Shown piece by piece: positions 31,964 to 42,598 of a stretch of 64,000 nucleotides of DNA. Made by a program: the position numbers and the translations under genes. Location: the NCBI GenBank assembly GCA_022592435.1, contig JABYQS010000003.1:372001-436000 (forward strand), in the 5' to 3' direction. Every line of letters starts with the position of its first letter. The first letter of the stretch is position 1. The stretch comes from Cerioporus squamosus (taxonomy: Eukaryota; Basidiomycota; Agaricomycetes; Polyporales; Polyporaceae). The notes beneath the pieces were generated by a model. That model was given only the letters and a program-made list of their open reading frames with translations. It was not told where the DNA came from and searched no databases.

Positions 31964-32242
31964 GGACGTCCAGATGCGAGGCGGAGGAGAGACAGAGAGT
32001 CAGACAAGCTCGGGCGCAACTCGAGCGTGGCCAGCGCGAACCGAGCTCAGCCGTCGCGCTCGCCCGTCCGACTTCCTCGGACGCCGCTGGGCCACGTGCG
32101 CGAGAGAACTCCCGTCACGTGTGGCCGTCGCGCGAGGGCGTTGTTTGTGCGTTGTTTGGCCGCGCGGGCACGCTCAGCAAGTTGTCTCCGGCCACCACAG
32201 ACTAAGCCCAGCTGCCCAGCGGCGCCCTCTGCTCGTCCGCCC
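31964..32242. promoter_or_regulatory. Compact divergent promoter region
   Basis: 279 bp between two start codons pointing away from each other. It is GC-rich, includes GCCACGTG at 32091-32098 (an E-box-like CACGTG palindrome) and TCACGTGTG near 32114, and has no TATA box. These motifs suggest shared bHLH-type control, but that is inference. Confidence 0.45.
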
Positions 32243-35200
32243 ATGGCCACCCAGGATGGCCCTGCGCTCGCTCTCGACGACATCCTGCACACCATGTCGC
32301 CCTCCCCCGCCCCGCAGACTCTGCCCCCAGACCCGGGTCCCTCTGCCCTCCCCGTCCACGCATTCCCACCGATCGCAAACGGCCTTGACCATGCACTGCT
32401 CGCGGGACACACCATGCCACCACCCCGAATACCCTCTCCAGAACCACTCGACCACACCGAGCTGGAATTCATGCGAGCTCGTGTGCAGCAGTACACTCTC
32501 GCCGTAGACTCGACTAACCAAAGGGAGTCTGAGCTCGCCGCCATGGTACGCACCGTCAATTCTCGCGGGTTGTAGCTGTCCTGAAGTTTGTCTTGGAGGT
32601 ACTACGCCTGACATCGCATCTGCTCCTCCATCCGTCTCCAGCTCAACTCGCCTCTCAGGCAGAAACAATCGCAGATCTCACTTTCCAAAGAAATATGCTC
32701 CTCGCAGAGCGATCCGAGGACCGCGCGCGTTGGGACGCAGAGCGCGAGTGCTGGAGCAGGAGTGCGGATGCTCTCCTCTACAAGGCCCGTGCCGCCCAGG
32801 AACCGATGGTCAAAGAGCAGGTATGTCACGTAAACACTCCTCCGAATGCCACACCGCATGTGTATCTATATATATGTTCAGGAAGCACAACGCTATGTTG
32901 CTCGACTTGAGGACGATCTCAAAGCCTGTCGTCGCAGAGTTCGTGAGAGGTCCTTTATATTCCGTACCGCGTTCTTATATGAGGGTTAGCTATCCGACAC
33001 ACAAACTCGACTATCCGTATTGGAAAACGAGCTTGCCCGAATAAGGCCGCTACTCGCTATGCAGGCTACTGTCTTCTCAGACTCTGAGCTCTGGCGCTTG
33101 GAAGGTCTGTCGGGGAGAGTCTCAGAGCGGCTCGCCAGCTTCGGCAAGAAGTCCAAAGGGAAAGAACGTGCCGCTGCCCCTGCAGACGTCACTCTCACCG
33201 ATCCATCGACCAACGGACGCGCGGACAAAGGCAAGGCTCGGGCCACCTTCGAAGACGCGTCACCCGAGACCCAGCGCGATACCGAAGACGATTTGTCCAC
33301 ATGTCGCTCCGGCCCTGTTGCCCTTTCCCAAGCAGCTGGCGCGCCTCACTCTCTCCGCTCGCATCAGCCGACTGAAGCACCACCGCAGAGACCGCGACAG
33401 GGACAGGGACAAAGTCAAAGACAGGCAGTCTCGACATCGTTCAGACCCTCTGCCTCTGCTTGCAGACGCTCGTGCAGAGTGCATCTTGGTCGCCGCGAGA
33501 AAGCTTGGCCGAATGCGCGCCGGTGTCGTCTCGGGCTTCGTGAAGGAGCGGCACAAGTTTGAGCGCGACGCGGAGGCCACCCTTCAGAACGGCAAGCAGC
33601 GCGCGGAGGCAGAGCAGAACCTCCATCAGGACCTGCCTTCCACTGATGCTCGGCCTCAGACAGAAGCCGCCATCGATATTGCCCAGTCGCCCGAAGACGG
33701 CGACGAGGGCCCATCTAGTCCAGCGATTCCTCTCGCTGTGGCTGCTGGCCCGTCTCAGTCACAGGCCCCCGGTCCTTCTCCACGTAGGCTCGCGCCCAAC
33801 CCGAACCCGTTCTCAGCACCAGGCGTGCCCCTTCCGCGCGGACAACACTTGCCAACCCACCTTCACCCCTCCATGGGACCCTTCCCCGCCTCTGGCGCAG
33901 CGCAGCAAGGCCGGCATCCGCACGCGATGCCTCACCCTGGCTTCGTGTACTTCAACCACCCTGGGGCGGGACAGACCCCAATGCCGATCATGGTGCCGAT
34001 GCAGTGGGCGGTCCCCCCGGGAACCCCGTCAGGACACGGGAATTCGAACACGAACACGACGCAGACACCTCAAACGCAGACGAGAACGCCTGCGCGTGGT
34101 CGGACTGCCGCGCGCGACGGCGCGTCGACGCCGATGGACTCGCTCGTGAGCGCTGCGCGGACGCTCATCGAAGACGAGGACTACGACGGCGAGACCGTGC
34201 AAGGTGAGCCTGCGGAGCTGAGCGCCGCGCTTGAGCAAGGCGATGGGCGCGCGGACGGAGACGAGACTGAGGAAGAGGTCCCGGTGAGGAGGCGAGGGAC
34301 GCGACGGCGCGCCGCAGGTCCTGCACCTGAAAGTCCGGTCCCGAAGCGGCGGCGAGTGGCTGCCTCCTCCTCCAACGGGCTCTCAGCTTCGCTGTCTGCC
34401 GCCGGCCCTAGTTCCAGCGGTAGTGGAAGCGCCGCCACGACTAAGTCGACTCGACGAACGAAAGTGGCAGCGGGAAGCGCGGCGCAGCCTGCAGAGAAGC
34501 CGAAGCCAAGAGGTCGCGGTCGCGGTCGAGGAAAATCCCAAGCTCAGCGGGGCCTCGCGCGGACACCGTCGCCGCCCCCCGCCGAGGCTGAGAGCGAGGG
34601 TGAGACTCCGCGCCCGCTCGCCCCTCCGGTGGCACGCATCCGGAGCGCGCTGGACGTGCTCGCGGACCAGGCGGCGCAGGAGCAGGAACGGCGGCCGTCG
34701 ATGGACCCCGGTAGTCGGAGAGGAAGCGAGAGCGCCGAGTCCGTCGCTGTGCTTGATGGCCCGGGGGTGCTCGGTTCTGAGCTTGCGTCGCTCGAAGAGG
34801 AAGGCGGGGCCGAGGCAGGACGGGAGGTGCCGGTCAGGACAAGGGCTGCGTCGAGGAGGGGTAGGGGGCGCGGGCGGGGACGAGGCCGGGGAAGGGGGAG
34901 AGGGAGGGGAGTGGCCGTCGAGGCCGTCCGGGAGGTCACGGAGGACGTGGAGAGCGAGGAAGAGATGGACGTCGGCGTGGAGGTGCCATCGCCGGTTGTC
35001 GTCGAAGATGAAGCCCCCGGCGCCGTCGAAGAAGCTACGCCTCAGGCGGACGTGGTCGTTGACCCGGGAGCAGGTCCAAGTGAAAGTATGGACGCAGATG
35101 CCGTGCTAGGTCCTGACGCCACCGTGGATGCGGAGGCCACACCTGACCGGGACACGAGCATGGACGTCGTCTTGCCTTCTGCATCTCTGGAGGAGCCTAA

Positions 35201-35774
35201 GAAACTGCAAGAAGAGCCGTCTGATGCCTCTCTGGTTACACCACCTCATGAGCCTACACCGACTCTACCACCGGCGACGCCGACGCCTTCACACCTGCCA
35301 TCCCCACACATCGACGCACCCGACCCTGGTGAACAGCTCCCTCCCGTGGAGACGTCCCCTGTCCGACCTTCGCCCTCTCCTGAGATGGACATTGCCGTGC
35401 AGCAGCCTTCCAGTGAAGAGTCAGACACTCCACCTGTGGTTGAGCAGACGTCTCCCGTTGCCGATACGTCGACAAACCCCGTCGTTGAGCGCAAAACTGC
35501 GTCTCCCGACCCCCCGATCGCGGCAGCCTCACAGCCTATCTACGAAGACGCACTGGCACCCGCAGAAAGCGCAACTCCGGTAGAACCCATCAGTCCCACC
35601 CCACCACCGGGTCCCGCTTCCTTGTCTTCTCCAGCCAGCGAGCATCCAGGCGCGGCAGCTGCGAATGTCGTATCGCTCCTTCCACCACCTGCGGCGAGTG
35701 GATCCGCTCCCGAAGATGAGATCATGAGTGGCGACGAGGATGCTGAAGGCTCGATTGTCGACGAGTCGGAGTAG
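32243..35774 (+). CDS. Large coiled-coil and Arg/Gly-rich protein, unknown function
   Basis: Proposed exons are 32243-32545, 32659-32820, 32882-32938, 32990-33413 and 33466-35774. The last junction uses GTCAAA...TTGCAG, which is weak at the donor but has a strong pyrimidine-rich acceptor and restores the frame. The N-terminus is Pro-rich. Residues from about 75 to 220 form a long coiled coil (ESELAAMAETIADLTFQRN, EAQRYVARLEDDLKACRRR, LSVLENELARIRPLL). The C-terminal two-thirds is disordered, with basic patches PVPKRRRVA and RRGRGRGRGRGRGRGRGRG that look like nuclear-localisation and nucleic-acid-binding segments. An acidic/Pro tail ends GDEDAEGSIVDESE. No enzyme domain is recognised; a nuclear scaffold or chromatin role is a guess. 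Confidence 0.65.
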
Positions 35775-36094
35775 CGGTCTCGCATACTGACCTCTCGAGA
35801 CGTATATACCTATCTTTCATTGCTATGATCTAGTGTTGTATATTTGTTATTGGTTGATGTAATCATTGGGTATGACATGAAGAGCAGTCTACGGAGGGAT
35901 GTCTTATGATAGCTGCGGTTCATTCTCACTTGCAAACACTTTCACCTGCGGTCGTTGCCAGTTACGGTGGCGTCTCGGATATTGCCGCACCAGCTATTCG
36001 TTAACCATGGAGGCCTGTTGTTCCGCACAATCAGAACAAACGTGGGGTATGATACTGTCACCGCTCACATACATATGTACTCGTACTCACAAGT
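35775..36094. other. Intergenic between convergent genes
   Basis: Short 3'-3' region. Nothing recognised. Confidence 0.5.
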
Positions 36095-38238
36095 CTACTT
36101 CGCCACCGCGATGGATGCCGTCTCAGCCACCAGCCGCTCGATATCCTGCACTAGAGTTTGCCCCACTGCAGCTTTCTTGGCTTTCCGTTCGAGCAACCTC
36201 GTGATCCGACCGGAAACTTCGGCCTCTTCAGCATTGTGAGATTCTGCAGGTGCAAAGGAGGGCCCGAGGTCAGCCGGACGAACCGGGGTAAGTACGAATG
36301 GCACACAGTACCTATCAGGGCCGCATGTTCCTCCACTTTGGCGGGATCTGGGGAGATAAGCCTATTGACATCTCTCGTGAAGGCCTCCGTTGCTTGAGCT
36401 GGCAAAAGTCGATCAGGCTATCAACACGTCCATCGAAAGCAAGGAAGCACACCTCTCTTGACTGTTCGCTCAAGGTTGGAGATGGTTGCAGGCAAGGTCT
36501 GCCAGCGATATGAATGCACAGAAGTGAAACACGCTGATGAGTGTAGCGTACCTGTCCTCCGCTAAGACTCTCGCCGGGTGGACAACCAGCGGGCGCCCGA
36601 AGACGATTCACCACAGAGAGTCGTAGAGTATCGGTATGTCCTTGCGCAGTGCCCGCTTCTTCTTGCAAGCTATCACGGAGCGCTGGCGTTGCCTCCTTGA
36701 CAAAATGAGATACCTGGGCGAGAGAATGAGCAGGCTTTCAAGTGAGAGGAGGGCCTGTGCGTACTACTTGCAAGGATTGGGCACAGGCGAGAGTCAGTGC
36801 AGCTGAATGGTCAGCGAGACGCTGTAGTTCCGCTTCCTTCTCACTCTGCATATGTCATCGTCGGTCGTCGTGCGCATAACGCAGGGTTGAGCCGTTCCGA
36901 CTTACAATACGCTGAGTAATTTCTTCTATGTCTTCCATCTCTCGCTCTGCAGGGATAGGTGACTTGTACCGGACGCGTTGTAGGGCTTGATTGCGACCAA
37001 GGGTAAGCAATTCCTGGCTGTTCAGCGGTGTCACTGACGGTATGACAGGATGGTGGGTGGATGTAACTTACTAGGACACCTCTGCAACATCAACGGTTAC
37101 GCCCTTCGACAGGGCTACAGCCTGAAGCAGACGCCGTTCTGCCTCCTGCACGCGCGAAGGAGAGGGTTGGCCGTTGGCCGATGCAGCGATGTGGCTGACA
37201 CGTAAGCTATGCGCTTGCAACGCCTGCTCGGCAGATGAGCTCTTGAGGTGGAGGGAAACTCTCACGAGCACTTACAGCTAGAACGTCATTCGTATATTCG
37301 GTTCGTCGCGGTGGTTTCATTGTAGCCTTCAAGCTCAGTGACTCCGGCTGGGTCGAAGTGCTGATCTATAATACCAGAGATACTCTGATAGTCAGTGTCA
37401 TTTCTCCATACCGATGAGACTGAGTATGACGCACTGGGGTTTCGTTGACCGCTCTTGCCCTTTGTCTGTGAGGCGGAAAGTTGAGGCTATGATCAGACCT
37501 CAGAATGTTACATACGACATACCGCAAATCCTCGATTAGCTTGGCTATCTCCGCAAAGCGTTCTTTGCGAATCTTCTCCTTCCGCTCCAGAATGGACAGC
37601 AACAAGGATGTAAGCCTCTTGTCCTCCAGGGACAATTGCAAATCGTGCTCTTCGCGTTCCGGATGTCCGAATCAGTCGTGTATACTACTGGAAGCGGTGA
37701 ATCTCCGAGTCATACCAAGAGCGAGCACTTTCTGCGATTGTTCAGCCGCACGAGTCTTCTGTTCACTTTCAACCAAAATGCGAGCGCTCTTCGACCGAGC
37801 TTCGGACCTCTTCGAGTCGTTGTAGAGTGGGTCGGTTTCTTGGTGCGATTGCGGCTTCATGCGGGTCGACGAGTCCCGCTGCCTGGATGAGATCTTCGTC
37901 AGTCCTGGCCTCGTCCTTGCCATGACAAGCGTAAACATTGCATACTGTTGAATCATAGCTCTCGCAGCGGTGGCTTCTCCTCGGCCAACCACACTATGCG
38001 CCACCAAATCGATAACCTCTGCAAGTTTGCCCTTGTACAGTCTTGCGAAGTCGCTGTCTGAGATGCTGGGCGCGTTGACTGCACGGAGCGCTTTCGCGTT
38101 ATCTGACGAGAAATGAGCGGCGCTATGAGAATGGACCTCTTCATCACTATGACAGTGAGTCAGAATTTAGCAGGTCAGTTATTATTCGGAAGGTACGCAC
38201 GGAACATGTTGAGTCGCCCTCGACGTCGTCGCATTCAT
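36095..38238 (-). CDS. Multi-exon coiled-coil protein, unknown function
   Basis: A minus-strand gene of ten or more exons starting MNATTSRATQHV at 38238 (first exon to 38201, second 38146-37946) and ending AETASIAVAK at 36095. Recognisable coding blocks are AVNAPSISDSDFARLYKGKL, a Glu/Lys-rich stretch LQRLEEVRSSVEER, ARILVESEQKTRAAEQSQ, LTSLLLSILERKEKIRKERF, SQELLTLGRNQALQRVRYKS, EAELQRLADHSAALTLACAQ and ITRLLERKAKKAAVGQTLVQ. Most is predicted helical and coiled. One frame change near 37785-37795 (VEER to ARIL) is not explained by an intron and looks like a missing base. Middle exon borders are approximate. The mix of long heptad repeats suggests a structural or complex subunit; I do not recognise the family. 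Confidence 0.6.
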
Positions 38239-38515
38239 ACTGTTCACAAAGTATGACTGTACCGACTGGGTCAGTTGAACTTGTAGTAACCACAACGTGA
38301 ATTGTCGAGATATCAAGCCAAGCGCTTGGGCACCACTACCGATGGTCGGAGTTAGATGCGGACATATAATATTGGCAGGGGCATTGGTTGCCGATCAACA
38401 CTCCGCTACAGATTGTCAAGAATTGTAACCACATCCTGGTAGGACACGGATGGTACTGTTTCATACTCACTATTGTTCGATCACAGACCACCTCAAGGAA
38501 TACATATATTGTCCA
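38239..38515. other. Intergenic
   Basis: Upstream region of the coiled-coil gene and 3' flank of the type I membrane protein. Nothing recognised. Confidence 0.4.
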
Positions 38516-39763
38516 CTACACAGTCAATCCCTGCTTCTGGTCAATTCGCTGCGTGGACGCTGACACTTGCTTCCCCTGGACGACGGACTCCTCAGGCTCT
38601 CGCATGACCAAGGTACGGTCGGAGCCGAGCTCGTGCACGCTAGCACCAAGGGTGGCAAATGCGCCGCTGGAGTAACTCGGCGCGGTCTCGGCAGGGCCTC
38701 GTCGCCTGGATGTCCCATCGCAGGGCCTGCCAGGGTCACAGAATCCTCTGCTTGGAAGCCCGTCAATGTCCTCGTCTAGCTCGCCAGAACTGCGCGCACC
38801 GATCTTCTGTGCGCTGCGCCTCTGTAGACGTCTGCGAAACCAAAAGACACTGCAGAGGAGCACGAGCAGTACAATGCAGCCTAGGGCCACCCCGGCTGTG
38901 GACCCCGGGGAGAGCGCAGAGCCATTTCGAGCAGGGGCACTGCTCGTCGAAGCCACGGCCGTTGGGGCTGAGATCGACGAGGTCGTGAGGTAAGTCGTAG
39001 TAGTATGGAGTGTGAGGTCCTCGGAGATATGGTTCGAAGGGACGTCTCCATCGGAGGTGGGTGTGAGTGCGTCCTTCGTGGTCGGAGGAGAGGTGAGCTC
39101 CGTGAAGATAGACGTCACCGTGCCAGATAGCGCAACAGACGTCGAGTCTGATAGCGATGTTCGAGGCGGAGATGGAGATGGAGATGTGGCCGTAGCGGTG
39201 ATAACCGTGGAAGAGGGCAAGCCAGGGGAGGAGTCGTCGACCGTATAGACAAGATAATCGAAGAGAATGAGGGAGATGTCGGCCCCGGACGCGCTCATGA
39301 GCAGCGTATGCGGTGCGTTGGCTAGGCCGGGATCGTGATAAACCAGCGCATTATATTGCATGGTGGAGGAGTCGTCCGGAGCGTGGATGAACTGTCCGAC
39401 ATATCTGCCGTCAAGGTAGAAGCTGATGTTGGTGAAAGTGATGGTGGGAAGGACGTTGTTCGCGAGTATGTTATACACATACACCGCAGTGCCGGTGAAC
39501 CCGACCGTAATGGTAAGCGGTCCACCGCCCGGACGGTACGTGCCATCGTGCCAGGTTCCGTCGTGCACCTGCTGGAGGTCGACATTGCTCGTGTTGACTC
39601 CGCAACCGGAGCACCTGGCCCCTTGGCTCCACACGTTGGCAGACGGAGAGTAAGACAGCAGGATGCCGTCCTCGCTATTTTGCTGCTCGTCGTCGACGGT
39701 GCGGTTGGTCTTCAGAGAGCGGACGAGCGCCGCTGACAACAAGAGCACGGAGGGCAAGAACAT
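38516..39763 (-). CDS. Type I single-pass membrane protein with lectin-like ectodomain
   Basis: A single-exon gene of 415 residues. A signal peptide (MFLPSVLLLSAALVRS) leads to an ectodomain of about 150 residues. It starts ILLSYSPSANVWSQGARC, continues with paired Cys and GTWHDGTYRPGGGPLTITVG, and has a jelly-roll-like beta pattern (FTGTAVYVYNILANN). A Ser/Thr/Pro stalk of about 100 residues, probably heavily O-glycosylated, precedes one transmembrane helix (AGVALGCIVLLVLLCSVFWF) with a basic stop-transfer RRRLQRR. The cytoplasmic tail has about 95 residues. Proteins of this layout are common in agaricomycetes and resemble wall sensors such as Wsc/Mid2 in architecture. Ligand and signalling role are unknown. 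Confidence 0.82.
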   Translation of the reverse strand: MFLPSVLLLSAALVRSLKTNRTVDDEQQNSEDGILLSYSPSANVWSQGARCSGCGVNTSNVDLQQVHDGTWHDGTYRPGGGPLTITVGFTGTAVYVYNILANNVLPTITFTNISFYLDGRYVGQFIHAPDDSSTMQYNALVYHDPGLANAPHTLLMSASGADISLILFDYLVYTVDDSSPGLPSSTVITATATSPSPSPPRTSLSDSTSVALSGTVTSIFTELTSPPTTKDALTPTSDGDVPSNHISEDLTLHTTTTYLTTSSISAPTAVASTSSAPARNGSALSPGSTAGVALGCIVLLVLLCSVFWFRRRLQRRSAQKIGARSSGELDEDIDGLPSRGFCDPGRPCDGTSRRRGPAETAPSYSSGAFATLGASVHELGSDRTLVMREPEESVVQGKQVSASTQRIDQKQGLTV

Positions 39764-40908
39764 GGAGGAGACAGACAGGCGGGATCTGTCAGACTGTCAA
39801 GGTCCTCGTACGTATAAAACCTTGGTGGCGCCAGAACAAACGAGGAGACCCCTGGAGCATGGTGGATGCCTGGCACTCGCTGCGCAGACGGACAGACGGC
39901 CAAATGTCTTCTGCGAGTCCAGGATTAGGACTTGACAGTACGTGTGGGATATCCTTGCCAACAACCATCAGTATCCACAGATCGCATTATGCCTCATATC
40001 GTTGCGCTCAGATCGGCATGACCTATTAGGCATGGTTGAAACTTGGAAGAGCAGAAGGCTGGATCTAAGCACCTGTCCATCCTAAGCTTACAGTCCATAT
40101 GGCCGTCACTCCGTCGAGGAAGAGACCTGTACACAGTCAAACGTGGGTGTCGTCATTGAATATTAAACGAGGAGGGTGATCTCCACGCACCTCAGTATAA
40201 CGGACTGGTCGTTGAAAACGAGCAAGATGTGGACATGTGGCAGTTTGTCGATACAACACCCCAGAAGCAGCGACAACACCTGTACCACGGTCGGGGTCGC
40301 TAGCCACGGTGCAATGTGAGACCTAATCGTACAGCCTCCTGCCATGCGAGGTCCCTTGGGGACAAGTGAGTGTTCGGACTCCACGGAGGAAGATCACTCA
40401 GCTCACCAGGAACTGAGTATGGCAGATGCCGGTGCGATACTCATCTCAACTGATGTCTTCGGTGCATGCGCATTGCTTGTGACAGCCTGAGGTGGCGCGT
40501 GTCAAATGCGCTATGACTGTAGGGAGCCAGAGAGATGCACGATCCTAGTCATGCACGCCCGGACTGGAACTGCTGTACACGCGTAACTTACACCCGCTGT
40601 GTGACTGTAGGAGTGTTGAAAGCGAAAAGGAAAACGAGAGAGCCTCGGCCAAGGAGTGAGGGCAGGCGCGCTATGAAGCACGCGTCTGGGCGACGTCGTT
40701 GACCATAGAAAGGCGTGATTCGAGTCAAACACCTTGAAACCTTGACCCATCACACCGCACACGATCGTGGCGACCCGCGAGTTCTGCGTCGTGTAAAAGG
40801 TAAATGATATCATAGGCTGTTGATCATACGAACGACACCGACACAACGGATGAATCCTGAAAACAATCAGTCCTCGTGCGATAGCAACGATGCGGGAGCA
40901 CCAACTGA
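39764..40908. other. Intergenic
   Basis: About 1.1 kb. Minus frames at 40163-40384 and 40511-40846 show no recognisable protein features. Nothing else seen. Confidence 0.4.
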
Positions 40909-42092
40909 CTAGAGCTGCTGTGCCCAGTGCAAAAGTGGACGCTCGACTGGTGCTGGATCTTCGTCATCCTCCGGTATCGGCATGTCTGCCTCGCCTCCTT
41001 CTTCCCGTACCTCCCCTTCGGCCCACCACCCGGGCGCCGATACTATAGCGTCCAGCCAATCGTGCTTGATGCGGTCTCCCCAATAGCCGTAGCGATACAC
41101 TCGCTCCTGCATCAGCTCCAAGCGTATCCCAGGATGGGGGTGAACTCTCTGCAGCTGCACGAGGAATTCATGGCCTGCGCTTGGCGTGCCCAACCATGAC
41201 GGAGGAATCCCGCGTGGTTGTATGCGAATGTGTCGAAGAGAGTGATGCTTCGGGGAGACAGACGGACCTGAACCTATCATGAGTATGAGGTTAAGGAGTT
41301 GTATTGATATTGACAGCGCGACGTACCATGAACAGCTAGCCCGATCTGGGTCTGCAACTCACAGGGAAGTGTGCAGGCAGAGTACGTGACGTCTGAGAGA
41401 CGGAGGGAAGTCATCCCCGGAGCATGATAGAGCCAGCAGGCGATGGACACATTCGAACATATGACATGAAGACGTCTGAGGTCGGGTAGATATGGAGGGA
41501 GCGGGCACGAGGAAACCTTGCGCGGCATGTGAGGTGGAGGTCCGCAGAATGTCAAGTCATTCAGGAAGGGAAGGCAGGGAGGGAAGTGGAGGGCCCCGAA
41601 CTCCCATGAGTGGACAATTGACAGTGAGCGCAAGGTAGGGACAACACTGAGCAGCAAACGGAAGATGAGCGCTGCGAGTTTCTTGTCGACAGCTTCTTGC
41701 AGCGTCATCCACACGCGCCACTGCGGGTGGGTAGGGATAGGAGTCGGTAGATACGGGTGCAGGCCGTCCCAACGAGGAGCCTGTCCATTCCTGACCTTAG
41801 TGATCTCCTCCCCGTCTGTCCAGGTCGAGATGTAGAGGTTGGAGACGTATATGGGAGCCACCATGCGCTCCTTGTCCAGCAGGTCGAGGAAGGGCTCGAT
41901 CTGCCTGTAACCCGATAGCGAAACGTTTCGGAAACGGACGGCGCGGACATTCCTGTGGGCACACTTGGACACAAGAGAAATTGACCGTCCGGTGTATCCT
42001 CCATCGGTGCAGGCGTACGAGTAGATGCGCACAAGAAGTTCGGTAGGAAGGTCGTATATGCACGTAACGCGGTCTTCCGAGGGGTCGAGCAT
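40909..42092 (-). CDS. F-box-like protein 1 of a lineage-specific family
   Basis: Two exons (42092-41327 and 41273-40909, GTACGT...ATAG intron), about 376 residues. The N-terminal F-box-like stretch is IYDLPTELLVRIYSYACTDG followed by GYTGRSISLVSK. The same ACTDGGYTGRS signature occurs in the genes at 57562 and 59661. The rest reads as irregular leucine-rich repeats (TLRSLSIVHSWEFGALHFPP, LPDLRRLHVICSNVSIACW, GMTSLRLSDVTYSACTLP), as in substrate receptors of SCF ubiquitin ligases. A conserved C-terminal piece (RIKHDWLDAIVSAPGWW) matches the other two copies. The tail is acidic. Role as an SCF adaptor is family-based inference. Confidence 0.78.
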
Positions 42093-42598
42093 TGGAGACG
42101 AGTAGCTGCGGGGTAGAATAACCTGGAGGGAATAAGGACGGGGACAGCGTACACATCTAGCTGTGTTCCTTCATAGCCTTGATTTCGCCTGCGCCGGGAC
42201 TGCGTTCACAGTATAAGCTAATCGAATTCGTCGTGAGATGGGGAAAACTGGACAAAACGGTACACACCTCGGGGTCGGGGATGCTGACCGTCCTTCGAAT
42301 TCGGCGGTGGGGAGGATTCAGAAGTGGTGCCCGAGGCGCAGTTCCCGGCCGCACGGGTGCTAACCCACATGCGAGGATATCGAGATGCACTCGGAGACGA
42401 GCAGAGCGGAGATATGCAGAGTCGCCAGTGCAGAGGGCATGGGCTCGGGCATGGCTCGCGTGGCCGAGGAGAACAGCGGAAGACGATGTGGTGGGAAGCG
42501 CAAGCCCGGCGTGAAGCCATGCAGCCTGGCAGATCCGGCAAGCGCGGCCCCTGCTGCAGCGCACTCCTCGTTTTTCTCCTCCACACTCTTCTCCCAAA
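42093..42598. promoter_or_regulatory. Divergent promoter region, F-box 1 / UPF0652
   Basis: 506 bp between start codons on opposite strands. No TATA seen. Long overlapping frames on both strands here are GC-driven shadows. Confidence 0.4.

Noticed and set aside
33020..33562. Separate gene in the frame 33020-33562
   Set aside because: It begins inside a coiled-coil exon, and its last third is out of frame with the rest. An intron at 33414-33465 joins it to the longer protein.
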